Source: Chloroflexi bacterium HGW-Chloroflexi-8
GTDB lineage: Bacteria; Chloroflexota; Anaerolineae; Anaerolineales; Anaerolineaceae
Direction: 5' to 3'
Length of the DNA stretch: 45,161 nucleotides
NCBI GenBank assembly: GCA_002841995.1
Contig: PHBS01000009.1
Location: 1 to 45,161, forward strand
The position numbers and the translations under genes are program-made. Below are positions 9,094 through 22,000 of this stretch, piece by piece. The notes beneath the pieces were generated by a model. It was given only the letters and a program-made list of their open reading frames with translations, had not been told where the DNA came from and did not search any database. The first letter of the stretch is position 1. Each line of letters begins with the position of its first letter.

Positions 9094-10935
9094 TTACTTC
9101 ATATTAACCAATACTGCTTGAACAATAATGCGCCATCGGTAAGTTTGAGTCTTTTCAATGAACGATTTACAAGTCACCAAAGTCAACCAGGGTTCATCCT
9201 GATGGGATAAAATCGAAAGGTCATCCGGTTTTACCTTCTTCACATCACGAACTTCATAGATGGATGTGCTGCCAAATGCTGTGACCTCGATCCTATCTCC
9301 CCACTGAAGCTGATCCAAGCCAATGAAAGGTCCAGCGCTTCCATCCGCCAGGTAATTATGGGCAGCCAGGACGGAATTTCCCTGCCAGCCAGGGAAAGCA
9401 GTGCCATTCAACCATCCCGCCTGTTTGGTTAGCCAGTCTGTATTCCAGCCATCATCCCCGTAAGGGATACCTACCACTGGAATCGAAATCCCCAATCGCG
9501 GAATGCTTATAGTAACGTCTGTGCTTTGATATAGAACTTTTTGATCTGGAATCTGCGTAATTTGTCCCGCTGCAAAGCCAGTCTCTGGTAATTCCGGTGA
9601 ATTATCCACGACTCGGAGTGTCAGGACCTTTTCAAAAGTCAAGCCTGCCGAATCAATCGTCATAACGCGGAAACTAACGATTCCCGGTCTGGTTGGCAAA
9701 TTACCATGTGCGATTAATTGATTACCATCGATCCAGAATAGATCGTTATGATCCGCACCAATCCCATCAATTAACACAAATGAATGACTCTCATCGATGT
9801 TAGCGTCTAAAGCCGTTAATGCAGCCACAGGGGTATTTTTTCCTAAGAATGCATTCACTGTGTCCTTATTCAACTGTATATCCGTGGCTGCAACATTGAC
9901 TCGATGCAAAACAACGTCCGAGACACTCGGTTCCAGTTCGATCTGACCACCCATTTCACCCGTGTAAGAGGCGAAAACAGGTTGGATATGCGCCTGATTG
10001 ATTCGAATACTGCACTCACCAACATTTACAGGTGCCGTGCAATTGCCATCTGGTCCTGTGATCTCTACCATACCATTACTCGGTATTCCATCCGGAGAGG
10101 TGACAGTGAACTGTACCAATAAGAGTTCACCTGCCAGAGATGGCTCAGGTGATATGGATGTGATGGTTGTGAATGTATTTGAATTGCTGACCCGGTGCGG
10201 TTCTGCGGAGGAAATCGCTGTAAAATGGGCATAATCTCCGTCATAAGCAGAGCAAATGGATACGACTCCCTCCTGGGTTAATGGTAAAGAACACCCGCCT
10301 TCACCACTGGCATTTAATACAGCTGAACATTTATCGACAGCAGTTGAGGAATCAGGCGACAAACAGGTCGTATCGCTGCGATAAAGGATAACATTCCCGG
10401 AAGGAATGGGTCCAACAGAAGAGACCAGTACATTTGCGTAAATATCCCGGTTAAGAATGGAAGGATCCGGATCATCCTGAATAATCTCCACGAGTGGATG
10501 ATGTTTGTCCAACACGGTATGATAAATTGTTCTGGAGACTCCCGGTAAAATCGGGTTGATGCCTAAATAAAAAGCCTGAAAAGGAATTACACCTGGTTGA
10601 TCATATACTAATTGGCAGCTTGCCTGTCCAAAGGCGTTTAATTCCAAGTCACAAACTTTTTCGTCACCGGATCGAATCTCGACACTGCCACTTGCTGTTC
10701 CAGCAGACGAATCTCTTGGGGTCACGGACACTGTAAATACAATATTCTGCTCAATATAAGAAGGGCTTGGATTTGCAATTAAACTAACATCCACTTCGTA
10801 AGGTCCGGTCTGAAACAACTCAGAAGCGACGACATTACTGATTGGAAGCAGAGCAATAGCCAGAATCAAAATAATAACGATTCGGGAAACTGCAGTTTTT
10901 GGAAAAATTGATCTTCTGATAAGTCTTTTCCTCAT
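9094..10935 (-). CDS. Ig/cadherin-like surface protein with LPETG linker and C-terminal sortase domain (613 aa)
   Basis: This is a predicted membrane-attached or secreted transpeptidase. ATG 10935 is chosen because GGAAGG lies 7 nt upstream and it clears the preceding stop at 10952; upstream in-frame codons would overlap that gene. Residues 1 to about 37 form a basic signal peptide or anchor. Three Ig-like domains with paired cysteines (about 45-345) and a cadherin-like domain (about 350-445) follow, then ELPETGFAAG with LPETG at 449-453, then the sortase fold. Catalytic residues are His526 (AAHNYLADG), Cys589 (TLVTCKSF) and Arg600 or Arg602 (TYRWR). The order His-Cys-Arg and the TLxTC motif are diagnostic of sortases. 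No other protein in the window has a C-terminal LPxTG signal, so the substrate may be this protein itself or lie elsewhere. The gene sits 18 nt before the RCC1 gene. Confidence 0.93.
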   Translation of the reverse strand: MRKRLIRRSIFPKTAVSRIVIILILAIALLPISNVVASELFQTGPYEVDVSLIANPSPSYIEQNIVFTVSVTPRDSSAGTASGSVEIRSGDEKVCDLELNAFGQASCQLVYDQPGVIPFQAFYLGINPILPGVSRTIYHTVLDKHHPLVEIIQDDPDPSILNRDIYANVLVSSVGPIPSGNVILYRSDTTCLSPDSSTAVDKCSAVLNASGEGGCSLPLTQEGVVSICSAYDGDYAHFTAISSAEPHRVSNSNTFTTITSISPEPSLAGELLLVQFTVTSPDGIPSNGMVEITGPDGNCTAPVNVGECSIRINQAHIQPVFASYTGEMGGQIELEPSVSDVVLHRVNVAATDIQLNKDTVNAFLGKNTPVAALTALDANIDESHSFVLIDGIGADHNDLFWIDGNQLIAHGNLPTRPGIVSFRVMTIDSAGLTFEKVLTLRVVDNSPELPETGFAAGQITQIPDQKVLYQSTDVTISIPRLGISIPVVGIPYGDDGWNTDWLTKQAGWLNGTAFPGWQGNSVLAAHNYLADGSAGPFIGLDQLQWGDRIEVTAFGSTSIYEVRDVKKVKPDDLSILSHQDEPWLTLVTCKSFIEKTQTYRWRIIVQAVLVNMK

Positions 10936-10951
10936 GAATATTTCCTTCCAA

Positions 10952-12979
10952 TTATTGGCTAATGATTGGCATATACAGCCAGTCATAAAGTGCGTGATAA
11001 TAGATTTTTGCTTTGACATTGTCGATCGACCAGGTTTCTCCCTGATCACTTGCTAGATTTACCCCATAAAAAGTTGTTTTAAAGGAGTTCTGTTGATGTT
11101 TGCGTAAATAACAGAAGTCATAACGGGCATCATTGATCACACCATCGCTATCAAAATCACCAATGGCACGCGATCCTAACTGTGCGGGATGCTCGCCCTC
11201 CCTGTAATTATCCGGGAAGGATTGAAGAAATTGAGGCTGGTTGGAGAAAGAGGCTACAACCAGCCGATTGTTATCGATGTAATTGACCCAAATATCCGGG
11301 CCAATGGTTGGAACCGGCTCAGTAATACTGTCCGGATCTTTAAATTGGTTACCATCCCAATCCCCCATAACATAAAGCTGAAAACAAATTGTGATTTCGT
11401 CGTGCGGAGGCAGATTTTCAAAAGTAATCGAGACATTTTCATTAGAAAACCTCCCGAGGGTCTCACTTGCTGTTTCAGATGGAGTAATCTGCGTGTGGCT
11501 CCAGTATTCCTGTTCAGCTTCCACAGCAAAATTATTAAAATAATCAATAGATTGCCTGATATTTACTGTTCTGAATTGTCGATTATTCGTCGGCAGATAG
11601 TCTCCCGCGCCTAAATCAACCGAAAATGCGAGGCTGCGTTCCACAATGTAATCCGGTATTCTGGAAGCACGAAAGGTCGCTATGGCTTCAAAGGAACTGC
11701 TGGCTGGAATATTTCCAACCAGACAGATCACCTTTTGGGTTTCTATTTTGCAATCTTCTTCCGGAATTCCCTGGATTTCTACTAATTCAATGTTTTCATC
11801 CAGTTCCAAAGTTAAACTGACATCTTCTGCATCCTGACGGGACCAATTGATCAATTCTACGTTTTGATGAAACTCCCCGGCTGCAAGTACCTGCGGATAT
11901 TGTTTATCAAGGAAGATCTGCAGGTCTCTCATACCACTGTTTGGCAGTTGAATTTGAGCAATCGTATCATTGTTATTGTGCGTAAAAAGCATATTTGAGT
12001 CTGGTCCGGCAACTAACTGGGCACGACCTTCTCCTTCAAATATCTTCGGGTTGATTTCCATTTCTTCAAAATTTTGCGGACCAGAATCCGTAATATCAAA
12101 CCAACCAATCGATTCTGTCCCTAAAAGCCAGATTTTTCCATCCACACCTAATGCGATATCCACAAAGGAGCTGCTTAATTTCGAACCAATTTCGAAGGTT
12201 TCTATGATCTGTGTTGCCGGATTTAAACGCAATACTTTGCCCAGATTATCGAATAATACCCATAAATACCCATATTGGTCGCGTATCATTTCTGTAGGGC
12301 GGAAAATGGCTCCAGGAATTGGAATTTCAACCAGTTCACCTTCAGGATTAATTTTTCCGATTGCTTTTGTACCCCATTCTGTAAACCAAATATTGCCATT
12401 TTGATCCGAACTAATTCCCATAGGGCGTGCACCAGCACTCACTGCATATTCCTTCATCTCGCCACTAGGCGTTCTGAAGCCAATTTTGTTCGCATTAAAT
12501 TCTGTGAACCACAAACCACCCTCCTGACCAAACAGGATCTGGTTGGGATCTCGGCCTGAAGCAGGCAATTCATATTCGGAAATCAAGACAATTTGTTCGC
12601 CTGTTGGGGTAAGCCCGTCAAGTTCAATTTTTCCCAGGCTGCTGTTTTGGTTTTCTGTGAACCAGACAAGTTTGTCCGGTCCAACGACAGCATCATAAGG
12701 TTTTGAATTTTCGTTGAATAACGTTAATTCAGAAAGTGCATCCGGTTCCTGAAAAAAGGTGATTGCATTGCCCTCCATCTGGGATAGCCAATACGAATGA
12801 CCGGGTCCGTATACCAGTGCGCCTGGCAGGCTACCCGGTGGCAAAACCGCAAAAGTCTCGATAATCAAACTATATTGCGCCAGTGTCATCCCGGCAGGAA
12901 CGAGCAGAATCAGCAGCAATACTATTCCAGCTATTCTCAGCCACACCGTTTTTTTGTTGTCAACTCTAACCCTTTTCAT
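10952..12979 (-). CDS. Secreted Vgb-like beta-propeller protein with shared C-terminal module (675 aa)
   Basis: The protein has a clear signal peptide (residues 1-34, ending TLA). It then has repeated blades of the type (I/L)WFTE...N-K-IG, for example GGLWFTEFNANKIG and GNIWFTEWGTKAIG. These are characteristic of the virginiamycin B lyase/NHL/SMP-30 propeller group (about 35-350). True antibiotic lyase activity is not implied, because many surface proteins use this fold. A DUF11-like adhesive beta domain follows (about 360-475). The final 190 residues contain GDWDGN, a DNV-containing strand and the ending WLYMPIISQ. They match the C-terminus of the RCC1 protein. The start has GAGGAGAAGG 3-4 nt upstream. 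It is the second gene of the operon, 36 nt after the giant and 16 nt before the sortase gene. Confidence 0.92.
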   Translation of the reverse strand: MKRVRVDNKKTVWLRIAGIVLLLILLVPAGMTLAQYSLIIETFAVLPPGSLPGALVYGPGHSYWLSQMEGNAITFFQEPDALSELTLFNENSKPYDAVVGPDKLVWFTENQNSSLGKIELDGLTPTGEQIVLISEYELPASGRDPNQILFGQEGGLWFTEFNANKIGFRTPSGEMKEYAVSAGARPMGISSDQNGNIWFTEWGTKAIGKINPEGELVEIPIPGAIFRPTEMIRDQYGYLWVLFDNLGKVLRLNPATQIIETFEIGSKLSSSFVDIALGVDGKIWLLGTESIGWFDITDSGPQNFEEMEINPKIFEGEGRAQLVAGPDSNMLFTHNNNDTIAQIQLPNSGMRDLQIFLDKQYPQVLAAGEFHQNVELINWSRQDAEDVSLTLELDENIELVEIQGIPEEDCKIETQKVICLVGNIPASSSFEAIATFRASRIPDYIVERSLAFSVDLGAGDYLPTNNRQFRTVNIRQSIDYFNNFAVEAEQEYWSHTQITPSETASETLGRFSNENVSITFENLPPHDEITICFQLYVMGDWDGNQFKDPDSITEPVPTIGPDIWVNYIDNNRLVVASFSNQPQFLQSFPDNYREGEHPAQLGSRAIGDFDSDGVINDARYDFCYLRKHQQNSFKTTFYGVNLASDQGETWSIDNVKAKIYYHALYDWLYMPIISQ

Positions 12980-13015
12980 CGTCCTTCTCCTCGGTATTGA
13001 TTCGGTGTCACTGAT

Positions 13016-16000
13016 TTATTGAGACAATTCAACTTCAATCGTCTGCCAAATTGTCCTGACTTCTCCAGACCGATCGGTTAATGTGAATTCAAGATCGTAA
13101 TTTCCATCCGAAGGTGGAACTCCGGGAGGAAAGACCCAGGGAGCATTCCAGATATCGTTGAAAATGGCTGCTTGTGTTGTGGCGAGCAAAAGATCACCTG
13201 ACCAGATCTTGATTTCCAACGATTGCAATGCACTTCCGTTTGAAACAAAACCTTTGATATTCAAGTGCATGATACTGCGCTGGTCGACATAAGTGAGGGC
13301 AGAATGGTCGAGCCACACATCGGGTTTATCCACGACTTCATCCAACATTTGACTGGCTAGTAATGTGGGCCAGGATTTGGACGCTTCCAGGATTTCATTC
13401 AATTTGGGATTTGGTTCGCGTGAGGTTTGTTCACTTTCATAACCGGAACCACTTCCACCTGTGATCATTGGCAGGTAGATCTGGTATGGAAAACGTGCTT
13501 CAAACCACTGAGCAGAACAATTGCCGGCTACATCGCAGGCTGTCAGACCTGCATTTTCTGAAAATGGTTTTTGAGCTGTACAAGATCCGGTAATATGAAA
13601 AACTGCTGAATTTGGAGCAATTCCACCGGAGAGATACCAGGAACTGTTGAAGTATTCTTTTTCATAAACGATTTCTTCACACAAGCTCTGGTGGATGCTT
13701 GATTCATCCAGCATTGTATCGATAATTTCAAAATCATATCGAACCAGGTCAGGATTTTCTGGGTCAATTTCTGTTTGCGAGACTGTCAATCTGGGTGGGT
13801 AGCTGTCCACAGGGCCACCCCATTGGGTGATGCTATTTTGATTGGATAGATAATGACCACTTCCATCCCACGCCCGGATATTAACATTGAATGATCCTTC
13901 CAGCCCGTAAGGAACTGTAGCGTTCCAGCGTACCTGATTACCGTTGTTTTCGAGATTGGCTTCTTTCCAACCCATCTGGTAAAGTGCAAACAACTCTTCT
14001 TGTGATAATGGGCGGGCGAAGATCATGGCTTCGTCCAGAAGTCCATAGAAACTTTCACCGATATTAAATTGCTCGGATGAATATGGGATGACTCCGGAAA
14101 GACTTTCGTCACTCAGAACCAAATCGCCATTCAGATATATTTTGTAGGTGATCCCGTCAAAGGTCGCAGAAACAAGGCTCCAGGTGTTGTCAGGAACCAA
14201 CCCGGGATCTGTTTGTACTTCTACCCAATTATATCCATTCCCAAATCCAGCTTTGATAGCCCCGTCTCCGGTCAAAATTATCGATGGATAGCGCATTTCA
14301 GGGTTCTCGTTCCACTGACTGATGATGCCGGCATCCTTATCATTTCCAAAAGGATGGACCCAGGCAGATTGTGTGAATTGCGCGCGATTCAGGTTGAGAT
14401 TGTAATTTGGATAAACGGTTAATTTATCCCAACCATTCAAATCCAGTCCATAATCACCAATTTGTCCGGCATTAATTTTATTGGTGATGTCACCTTCGCT
14501 TGTAATCAACTCAGTACGATTAAAGAAACCAGAAATTTCCTCCAACAAATCCCCACCTTTTACAAAGGAATCCTTGACACTTAAATGATAAACGGATTGG
14601 AAGGCAGTGTATTGCTGACGGATTTCCTGTTCTTCCAATGCCCGGTCATAGATGACGAGTTCATCGAGATAGCCCTTGAAACTGCCAACCGGTGCCAGAC
14701 CAACATAAAGGTTTTCTTCCATGGACAAAACCGGTGCCACGGTATCAGAAATAATTGCTTTACCGTCCAACCAGATCGTCCTTTGTCCACTGCTATGATC
14801 ATACGAACAAGCCCAGTTATGCCATTCATTCGCTGGGTACGGTTGCGAAGTGACCAGATCTTTGCCGCCAAAACCACACACCACCTGATTGGTTGAATTG
14901 AAACCAAACAGGAAGCGTTGTTGAGCCATTGAGAGCGGACCCTGCCAAAGGATCGGGTCATTCCTGTCAATAACGTCCCGATTGGCCCATAATGAAATTG
15001 TAAAGGATTTGTTTGAAAGATCCACCTGGCTACCAAGATTTACATATTTATGGTCACCGTTAAAATACATAGATCCATTTTTGTGACCTACGGTTCCTGC
15101 CATTGGACAATCTTCCGTTTGACATTCTCCTGAGATTTGATAAGGTGAAATGTCCAGGTAATATCGAACTGCCGAATTTTCATCCGGATTGCCATCATTC
15201 CCGTTCGGAACTTCTTCTTTATCCAAAGGAAGCCACACCAGGAGACCATCCGGATAAGGTTCGTTGTAAAGATAGGAAATGCCTAACGAAGAATGGACAC
15301 CCATTTGAACCTGATCCACTCCGCTGACAGCTGCTGTACCGTTTTCAGACATATATATAAGATCAAGCCCAGGAATGTCACTGGCGCTGCCGCTCATTTC
15401 TTCTTCAGTCAATATGGATTCATTGCCATTCTTACTACCATCCATAAAGTCAGATAGACTAACCACGGGCATTGAACTTTCGTCCAGGTTGCTGAGTGGT
15501 GCTGTTGTATCCAGATAGAAAGTGATTGCTTTCTCTTCTAGATTTCCGACATTATCCATTGCCTTAATGACCAGAGTCATCGCACCGGTCGGTTCATTTT
15601 CCGGGAAAAAGTAACTTGATGACCACCCATACCCAATGGTTCGTTCTGTTAGAATTGGTTTTTGGGTTCCCCCACCTACTTTGGCACCACTCTGGTTGTA
15701 AATGGTCACAGAGACACTTTCGAGATCGATACCACTGCCAGGTGAATTATCACTCAGAGGTTCATCCTGGAGCGTGCCGCTCAGGTCGATTACCCAGGTA
15801 TTTTCCAATTCGGGATGGATTCTCCCCGCAACAACCTGTTGGTCAATGATATTGGCCGTCACCCTTGGTTTTGTACTGTCTACTAACAGAAGGTATGGTT
15901 GCGTTAAGGTTTGGTTTCCAACCAGGTCCATTGCTCTAAAGCTTACACGATAGGTTCCTTCTCCCACTTGAGGATTGAAAGTTGGGCAGAACGCGGTTCC

Positions 16001-19000
16001 ACTAATGGAATCAAGGCAAACCGGTGCTAGAAATCTTTGGGGACTTGATAAGTTATCGTGATCCACGATCATTTCAACTGCACTGATAGCAGAAGTCAAA
16101 TCATCCGCTTCGACGTGGACAATCCGATCGATATCCGAAACATAGGGGAAGACTGGATTGAATGTGACCAATTCCACTGTCGGATTATCTGCATCCACGG
16201 TCACGCCAATGGAATTTGATTCTTCCACACTTTCCATCTGGTAATGGAAGGTATCCCGCACATCAATCTCATTCAGCGCATAGGCGTAAAGTGAGACTTC
16301 ATCAATCAAACCAAGGTATGCTCCACCCGCTTGTGAACCTTCAATTCGATTGCCGAGTTCGAATTTGCCCAATCCGTTGCTGATTATTCTGTCACGCGCG
16401 CCCAGACCGCTTGAATCCAGATATCCGTTGATGTAGAGTTGATAACTCTCCTGAATGGAACTATCTCGATTTACCGTAAGTGTAATATTGTTCCAGACAT
16501 TCATGATAAGGTCGACGTTCGAGTTGGCATCACAGGTGTTTGGGTCAATTCCGGTCAGCAGGCATAATTTCATGCCATTCGGAATAATTCCGAGACTATA
16601 TTTGATCGCCGTGTTATTTGCATTCCATAAAGTCCAGAGTGTCTGCGTTGATGATAAAACATTTGTTGGTTTCACCCAAATAGATACTGAGAAACTTTGA
16701 ATACTGCCAGATAATTGCGATTGTCGCAGGCGCAAATAATCATTGCTCCCATCAAATTCCATTGCAGTGCCTAATCGTCCTTTCATTCCCGTCTTAGGGC
16801 AACTGTTGGAATCCGGATTGCAATCCAACATCCAATCAGCTGGTGTGTCTTCCAGAATTCCATCCGAAGCATCCGGATCATCCAAGTGCGATAAGAAGAA
16901 AGGTGCCCTTTGGAGTAATTGAGTCACAACTTCAGCAGCCTGGCTGTAGCGGAATACACGTACATCGTCCAATTGACCATTTAGATAGTCATTATTTGCC
17001 AGATCTGCCTGGCCAAGATAGACATGCCCGCCACCGCTGGCAACCAACGGTTGTCCGGATATTTGGTTGACAATGTCTCCATCCAGCCAAAAAGATGTAG
17101 CTCCAGCATTGTTGCTGTAAACAACATGGTGCCATTGACCATTAATCAGGGTGGCATTACGTGTACAGACTTCAGTATTTTGTACAGTAGAACAGATATT
17201 ACCCCCACGTAAATAAATTTGGTTTAATACGGTGCCAGAATTCGATTGTAAAGTATAAACACCGCAATCCGGACAGGATGTGTTGATCCATAATGACACC
17301 ATATAATCCTGTGTTGTATTGGTGGGGACGGAAATAACATCATCCTTTCCATCAAAGCGGACAGCCTGATTGATCAACCCTACCGTGCCTGCAGCTGGAC
17401 AATTTGTTCCTGAACACGTACCATCATCAATTTCACCGATGATGGCTTTATTTACAAACGAATCCGATGCAGGGCGATCATCTAAAGGCAAGCGGGCTGT
17501 GATCGGTATGGAATTATAGAGATCATAGACCAGTTCACTATCGATCGCATAACGATAAACCTGAAATTCATCGATCTTGCCAATAAATTGCACAGAGGTT
17601 CGGCTTAATGAATAAGTTAATCGTCCATCAAATCCATTGGAGAGGTAAGCAGTACCCGAGGTTGGCCAGTTGTACCAGTAAAAATTGACATCTCCACAGT
17701 AATCATTTGAGGAGGTGGAATCATCCTCCATAACTACATAGCGAACGTGGGCAAAATTCGTAATCGTATCGCCATGATCAACCGATTTTGTGTCTCCATC
17801 TTCCATGTCAGTGTCACCAAATATGGAATGATAATAACTTCCATTGCGATCTTCATACATATACACTTCGGCATTCGAGCCTGCATCATGTTCGTTGTCC
17901 ATGTACAGTGTCCCCAGATAACCATGATAGGAGCTACTTGAATGCCCAATATAAAAAGTGCTGGTGCTGACAGGTTTACTACTAAAAAGATAGGAATCTC
18001 TCAGCTCTGAGTTGAGGTAAAGCCGGTATTCATATTGCCCACTGCCATTCGGTTTAAAAGTAATTGCTACCTGGTACCAGGTATTATTACTAAGAATGTT
18101 CCCTGAGGTTTTCGACTGGTAACTGGAGCCATTTCCAAAACCAAATCTTAATAATCCTCCGGATCTTTCCAGCGTTGGGTAGGAATGGTTGGGATCATTG
18201 TATTCATGTTTTCCAAATATGCCTTCCCAATTACCATTTGTATTGATTTGTGGGTAAATCCACGTTGAAAAAGTGAAAGCACCATCATTCATATCCAACA
18301 ATGCGTTGCCATTGACCTGAATAAAGCCGGTGTCGGATCCATTAGAAGGCGATAATGAATAACCGCGAACCGAATTACTGCTTTGGTTAGGAGCTTGCAC
18401 TGGAATACTAACGGATTGGTTATAGACAGAACTATCACCAAAGGAGGTTGTTTCCATTTTTAATTCCAGGACCGGACGTTCTGCCAGCAGGTTGATATCC
18501 AGAATTGTTAAAGGACGATTGAATATCCGTAAATCATCGATCAGGTAATTGGTTCCTTGTGGAGAACCACCTAACCACAACGTGTTATCGCTATTGATTG
18601 GGGTAATAGCATTCGCTGTGGCTACCCTTGCCCCATTCACATATACCTCTAGCACCTGACTACCGTCGTTATATCGCAGAACGATGTGATTCCATTGACC
18701 ACCGGTTACATTTCTCCAGGAACTGAGCGATACCAGTGAACCATGCATGTAAACTTGTGGTAAATAATTTTGGCCGGAAGGAATCAAATTCAAGCTGAGT
18801 TGATTACCACTGGATTTTAAGATCGTAAGATTAGAAGTAGATCCTGCATTCGGTTTTACCCAAAATGCCACGGTAATTCCCCTATCAATCAGACCAAGAG
18901 TATCCAGAGTCGGAAGAACGAGAGGTGTATTCTGTCCTGCGTTAAACCGGATAGCATTATTGAGTATGCCGGTTTGTCCGCTTGTCGGACAGGTGCTGCA

Positions 19001-22000
19001 TGTAGCATCTCGTGGTGGCATATTCCCGGATGAATCGATGAAAGTTTCGAAAGTACTTGATTCGTTGAATTTCAACCATATTTGAGCAAAATTTGATTCT
19101 GTGCGTCGGTCCACAATTTGGGCGGAGGCAGTCTGATTGAATGTCACCTCTACAGATTCATCCAAATTTGGTTGGATTTGCAGTTGCTCAATGTTATTAA
19201 ATATATTCACGCCTGTCACAACCGGATTATCCGGGTACAACACAAAGGTTTTTGGGATCAGTTTTTCAGTCCAATCTACGATTGCCTCTGCGCCGTTTAT
19301 TACTGTATTTAACAAGCCATAAGCGAACCGGCTATTGAGTAAGTTTTTGACAATGGAAGTATATTCAATCACTTCAGCTGGGCGGACGAATGAATCCTGG
19401 GAATTGTACCGATGAGTCATTAATCGTGTCTTAATAAAAGATTGTTCGTCTAATTCAACATCAGCGAGCGTATGGTCAAAAACCTGAATTTCGTCCATTA
19501 ATCCGGTAAATCCATTTTCTGGGGCACCATTCTCATCGAGCGTAGATCCAACCGTGAGTGTGGATGCCATACGATCTGAGGTAAAGACATGTGTATTTTG
19601 CCAATTACAACTGCCTTCCGTACAGCTATCCTCTAATTCCCCATTCAAATAGAAACGCACACGAGTGCCGTCAAAACTGGCCGCAAGGTGTGACCATTCT
19701 TCTTGTGGTAAAGAGATGTTGGATGTAACGGATTGATCAGCGCTACGGATGATCGGATGGGCATTAACCAACTCCAGGATTATTTCCTGACGTTTATCTG
19801 CTCCGGTTTGCCATTTGCTGATTAAAGTACCATCTCCCTGGGGATATACCCAGGCAGCAAAGGTGAATTTTTGATTGTTCAGGAAGGAAATTTGTTTTGC
19901 ACTTGTGGGCAAATACAATACATCCTGACCATCAAAACGCACAGCATTTAAATAGACTCCCTCAAGCCCACTGACCGGGCAATAGTCTCCATCACAAAAT
20001 GCATCAAACTTAAAATTTGAATTGTCGTCGAATATAGTGGTTCCGTTAAATTCATCCAAAGTCAGGCTGACAATCGGGGCATCCAATTCGCGGTAGCTTA
20101 AACTGTAGTCCAGGATATCTGCATTTTCATATACATTTGGATTAAACCCGTAAATCTTTTCTTCGAGATCTGTAATACCATCCAAATCGGAATCAGGTAA
20201 AAGCGGATTTGGGTAGACCATCGTTTCTTTTGGTGAGCCGTCGCTGTAGAATCCATAAGTAAAATACCAACCCGCCACTTCGACCGCATCTGGAAGGCCA
20301 TCTCCATCACTATCTTTACGTTTTGGATCCGTTCCTTGCATTAATTCTTCCAGATCATAAAGTCCGTCATCATCACTATCAAACAGACGAGGGTTTGTCC
20401 CATAGCTGATTTCGTCGTAATCCGAAAGACCGTCCTGATCAGTGTCAAACAAAGAATCATCCGGGTCGTTACCGCCTTTTTGGCTTGTCTTGAGCATGTC
20501 GCCATCTGCATCGCTGAAGATCGGGAAAGATTTTTCAGCATCACGTCCCCAGGAAAGACTATAACCGCCATTACTTACTTCCACCAGAGAATAAAATGCA
20601 TCCAAAGAGACCGGGAACACATCCAAAGTTAAACTTGAATCCATCGGGATTTGGAAAGTTGCTTTTTCAGTGCGGATATAACAAACCGGTATTGGAAACA
20701 TGATTGGGAAGATAGGAGGAATTACCCAACATTCCTGAACGGGTACTGCACTTCCTTCACTGACATTTGCAATCGGATCACGGTTAATACCCGCAACCGG
20801 TAATTCGATGTCGTATCCATCTGTTTTTGCCACAAATTCAGCACTCCACATATCACTACCTGCGGATTGCCATACGTCCTTCATCGAACCACGACTCAGA
20901 TTATCATGAATATCGTTTTCACCTGCTTGAACTTTATACGCAAAAGTTGAGGTTTTTGCGTTCTTATTTGAATACTGCCAAAAATAGGCAGCAGCTTTCC
21001 AATCAAATGGTACATCTGAAAGCGTGACTGTATTCGTAATGGAAACTTCCACAGACATATGATTTCCCTGGGCAATTCCGAGGTATTTGTTTTGATAGTC
21101 TGTTTCAACACCATTAAATTCCAACCTGTCACCGTTGTCATAATCAATCAGATAGGTGTTGCTATAAATAAACCACTTAAATATTTTAGTAACCCATCCT
21201 GAAATTCCGATACAGACGTATTGTTTGGCAATATCGTCATCCTCCCGGTCATACACGCCAAAGGCGGCACAAAATGCGGTAATGATCGCATCGATAATGG
21301 CCACGACCGCAACAATAATGGCTCCCACTCCTGTACAGGCCAGAGCTGCCATAAGGATGATAGTCATGGTGGCAGCAATCGCATCTGCCAGTGCGCTATT
21401 GAATTGTAATGAACCTGCGGACATCCCGGATGATGCCCACTGGTAGATGAAAATTCCCCAGGTTATAACACCTGCAATTATTGCTCCAATGACAGCGGCT
21501 GTTTTTAAGGAATTACTAAGTGCTTTGCCAGCTTGAACTAATGGAATCACTTCTTTTAATGTCATTACTGAAGCTAAAATTGCCACAACACTCATCGTTG
21601 CGGTCAATATTTTTCCTAATATTTTACCGGTGGGTGAATTTGGATCTGTGAGATAGATGACGGCAATAACAATAATTGCAACTACAATCGCGGCAAGAAC
21701 GATGCCTGCGATCACTTTTAGGAGCGTATTCTTAAACAAATTTGCAAATTTAGAAGCTTTTTGCTGCAGGCCATCCCCCAGAGCGATGAAAAAACCTCTT
21801 ACTTTATCGGTTTTATTCCCTAAATTGAATAAAATCCAGGCGCTTAGATTATTATCCAGCCCATTAACCACTGCTCCTGCCAGCATTCCAACAATTTTAC
21901 TGGCTGCACTGCCTTTCTTTTGTAAGGAGAAGAATCCATCATATAAATTGATGTCGGACATTTCTGCAGCAGGATTGGATATGGGATTCCCATTTAATGC

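Noticed and set aside
10936-11049. Longer N-terminus for the sortase protein, overlapping the Vgb-like gene
   Set aside because: The ATG at 10935 has a strong ribosome-binding site and begins a clean signal peptide; the extension would place 38 extra residues before it.
10952-12979. Reading the Vgb-like protein as a true streptogramin-inactivating lyase
   Set aside because: It is twice the length of the enzyme, is secreted, carries DUF11-like and surface modules, and sits in a surface operon; the propeller fold alone does not show lyase activity.
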